This document shows, in pieces, positions 62,165 through 64,000 of a DNA stretch of 64,000 bases. The notes beneath the pieces are model-generated. The model saw only the letters and a list, made by a program, of their open reading frames with translations, was not told the DNA's origin and did not search any database. Source of the DNA: JAWBMQ01 sp038828875 (GTDB lineage: Archaea; Nanobdellota; Nanobdellia; Woesearchaeales; JAWBMQ01); the NCBI GenBank assembly GCA_038828875.1, contig JAWBMQ010000001.1:110367-174366 (forward strand). Reading direction: 5' to 3'. The stretch's first letter is position 1; each line of letters starts with the position of its first letter. A program made the translations under genes and the position numbers.

Positions 62165-62700
62165 TTAAAAATATTTTTTTCGCTTTGAGTTTCGATTATA
62201 TAGTATAAGAAAAGAAAAAATGAATGATAATAGAATAATTAAGATCAAAATTAATAAATAATAACCTAGATCGAATTTTTCATAGTGTTCTGAGAAATTT
62301 TGCTTATCTTGTTCTTTTTGAATATAATCGTTTATTTTTTTAATTTCGATTTCTTTTAAAACAGGATAATCATTTTCCTCGAAATTAAATTCTTTAGAAA
62401 CATTGCAATAAATGTTTTCATCATCGAAAATTTCTATGCTGATTTTATTACCGAAAGGAACAAAAATATTTTCAGATAATGAATTTTTCATAACTATATA
62501 TTCAATATCATCAACAGCATATCTAATAGTGTAGTATGAAATGCTATCGTTTGTAGTTGATGGAAAACCATCATAAATGTCAAGAAATTCACATATTCTT
62601 GGATTAAATGAAATTATTTTTTCACCGTAAACATAATTATTAAATAAAAAAATATTAATATCACTATTTTTAAAAATTTTGATAGTTTTGATAGTTTCAT
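62165..62700 (-). pseudogene. Exported single-pass membrane partner protein (B), frameshifted
   Basis: Paralog of the gene at 35091. A strong GGAGG ribosome site precedes the ATG at 62700, which encodes a signal peptide (MKLSKLSKFLKIVILIFF) but runs into a stop after 28 codons. The remaining protein is open in another frame down to 62165: YVYGEKIISF, CEFLDIYDGFPS, ENIYCN, and a C-terminal membrane helix, matching the paralog along its length. One extra base in the A7 run at 62646-62652 (T7 on the coding strand) would restore a full gene. A sequencing or assembly error is as likely as a real mutation. Its start lies 1 nt after the M23 peptidase stop. Confidence 0.75.
62646..62652 (-). other. 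Homopolymer A7 at the frameshift
   Basis: Seven A (seven T on the coding strand) where the signal-peptide frame and the body frame of the 62165-62700 gene must join. Eight would make one continuous reading frame. Confidence 0.65.
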
Positions 62701-62701
62701 T

Positions 62702-64000
62702 TTAGTCCTCCTTTGAAATTGAAACTTTACCGTTATTATCTATTATGTATACAACTCTACAATTTTTACCAGTTGCCCTTTCTTGATTTTTACAAGTTAA
62801 ATAGAAATCTGTTAATTCTTTCACTTTATTGGAAAATCCATAATAATTATATATTAAATTATCAAATTCACTTATTTTTGAATTATATTTCAGCATCCAT
62901 TCACTTTCAGTGCAATCACAGTTTTTAGAATTACAATCTCCCAACTTAGCAAAATCACCGTATAAATTACCAAAGAGAGGATTTATTGCAAAATCTTCAT
63001 GAAAACCAAATATATTATTATTGTTATTATCATATAGTAGTTCGTAATGAAGATGACTTTCTCCGATTCCTGTATCTCCCATAATTCCTATGATTTCGCC
63101 TTTTGACACCTCTTGATTTAGATCTACAAGTGATTTTTTCATGTGAGCATATAAATGGAATACTGTTTTTTCTTTAAATTTACTTTTTATTACAACATAA
63201 TTTCCATATCCAAATTTATCATAATTCTTCAATACTACTTTACCTCCCATAGATGCAAGAATTGGAACTCTTTTGGCAGAGGTATCAGAAAGTTCTCCAA
63301 CAATATCAAGCGCTTTATGACATTTTCTTCCTTCCTGAACCTTCCTATATCCAAAAAAGCTAGTGATCTTTCCAAAAGCCACAGGAAATAGGAGTACAGA
63401 AGGATTTTGTAGCTCTTGTTTTAAATATAATAATTTGACATGACAGTATGTTTTTTTATCAATTAATTCATAAACCCAATAGGGATCTAAATATTTTTTC
63501 AAATAATCACAATTATTCGCTCTTTCTAAGTTATATTCTTTATTTACTAACTGAATGCCTTGTATATAATTCCTTGCTTGTAAATCACTACAAAGCTTGT
63601 TTAAATCATTAGTATTAATGTTGAGAAAATTTCTGATTATTTTTTCTACCTCCTGATTAGTGTTATAATTATATAAATTTTTATTTACTAATTGTTCGAG
63701 TGAATATTTAAAATTATTGTATTCCTTCGTTTCTATTCCTACATGATATAACCAAAGATATGTTGATTGTATTGTGGTTGGATAGTAAATTACAAGCTTT
63801 TTTTGATTATCATCTAAAAATTTTAAGTTATTTGTTAAAATATAATTTAGAGAAGATAAAATATGAGTATAAGTAGCAACATCTAAAGAATTTATTGATT
63901 TTTCGTATATTGTTTTAAAAGATAGCAAAGGAATTGTTAAAGTAGAATCCAAATTATTTATCAATTCAGCCATAGAAAATACTAAATGAGCAATGCTTAG
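62702..64000 (-). CDS. M23 metallopeptidase, 5' end beyond the window
   Basis: Zinc peptidase of the lysostaphin/LytM fold that normally cuts peptidoglycan cross-links. The catalytic set is complete: RKCHKALDI (H-x3-D), FHLYAHM and ESHLHYEL (H-x-H), with FPVAFGKITSFFGYRK ahead. A helical region of about 180 residues precedes it, and a Cys-rich tail (CNSKNCDC) follows. No ribosome site precedes the ATG at 63973, and the frame stays open to the window edge with signal-like residues (LSIAHLVFS), so the true start is probably outside. Followed directly by the frameshifted membrane-partner gene. Confidence 0.87.
   Translation of the reverse strand, partial: LSIAHLVFSMAELINNLDSTLTIPLLSFKTIYEKSINSLDVATYTHILSSLNYILTNNLKFLDDNQKKLVIYYPTTIQSTYLWLYHVGIETKEYNNFKYSLEQLVNKNLYNYNTNQEVEKIIRNFLNINTNDLNKLCSDLQARNYIQGIQLVNKEYNLERANNCDYLKKYLDPYWVYELIDKKTYCHVKLLYLKQELQNPSVLLFPVAFGKITSFFGYRKVQEGRKCHKALDIVGELSDTSAKRVPILASMGGKVVLKNYDKFGYGNYVVIKSKFKEKTVFHLYAHMKKSLVDLNQEVSKGEIIGIMGDTGIGESHLHYELLYDNNNNNIFGFHEDFAINPLFGNLYGDFAKLGDCNSKNCDCTESEWMLKYNSKISEFDNLIYNYYGFSNKVKELTDFYLTCKNQERATGKNCRVVYIIDNNGKVSISKED

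Overview
The window is AT-rich archaeal DNA and gene-dense. Archaeal features include split RNA polymerase genes (rpoB''/rpoB', rpoA'/rpoA''), L30e, S27e, aIF2-alpha, Nop10, RNase P p29, CDP-archaeol synthase, Dph6, archaellins and a RuBisCO of form III type. Many genes look leaderless, with a TATA-like box 25-30 nt before the ATG; others carry AGGTGA-type ribosome sites. Together with many secreted or membrane proteins I cannot name and several bacterial-type genes (LspA-like, RelA/SpoT, lytic transglycosylase, M23), this fits a DPANN-type archaeon (Woese-/Pacearchaeota-like). That placement is inference; there is no rRNA here.

Layout. 1-2990: pyruvate:ferredoxin oxidoreductase porCDAB, then tRNA-Gln. 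3254-8260: three archaellin paralogs, two related polytopic membrane proteins, a Cys-rich anchored protein, a small methyltransferase and a pilin-like protein. 8273-10232 (minus): RuBisCO, a coiled-coil protein and a signal-peptidase-II-like protein in one run. 10306-14728: a membrane protein, a winged-helix protein followed by a GC-rich structured RNA candidate, a sequon-rich surface protein and a regulator with an operator-like repeat array. 15057-17106: ftsZ with an unusual leader, then a thymidylate-kinase-like gene. 17203-29617: tRNA-Asp, tRNA-Lys and the transcription/translation cluster rpoH-B''-B'-A'-A''-L30e-nusA-S12-S7-ndk-EF2. 29800-35606: a 1755-residue exported protein (SLT domain plus four degenerate M23 repeats) and a single-pass partner. 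35643-44736: Rad50, ROK kinase, an acidic mini-protein, ThiF-like, CarS, a P-type ATPase, tRNA-Ser and a TIM-barrel protein. 44795-47934: deaminase, Dph6, S27e, aIF2-alpha, Nop10. 47924-55371 (minus): p29, RFC-L, GlyRS, a nucleotidyltransferase/HEPN-like protein, RFC-S and a coiled-coil protein. 55425-61587: Trm1, a G10 methyltransferase, TraB, RelA/SpoT, LysRS. 61645-64000 (minus): an M23 peptidase, a frameshifted paralog of the 35091 partner gene and a second pilin-like gene.

The strongest candidate for an undescribed system is the repeated pairing of an exported murein-hydrolase-fold protein with a small paralogous membrane-anchored partner, at 29800-35606 and at 62165-64000. Other notable items are the ftsZ leader (hairpin plus a 7-codon ORF), the four TCATTTTTGAA repeats, the GC-rich RNA candidate at 11749-11821, a RelA/SpoT protein with a damaged hydrolase site, and the nucleotidyltransferase/HEPN-like fusion. 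Three runs of N (96, 97 and 98 nt) interrupt RuBisCO, ftsZ and rpoB', and their lengths cannot be true gap sizes in at least two cases. I saw no CRISPR array, transposase or integrase.
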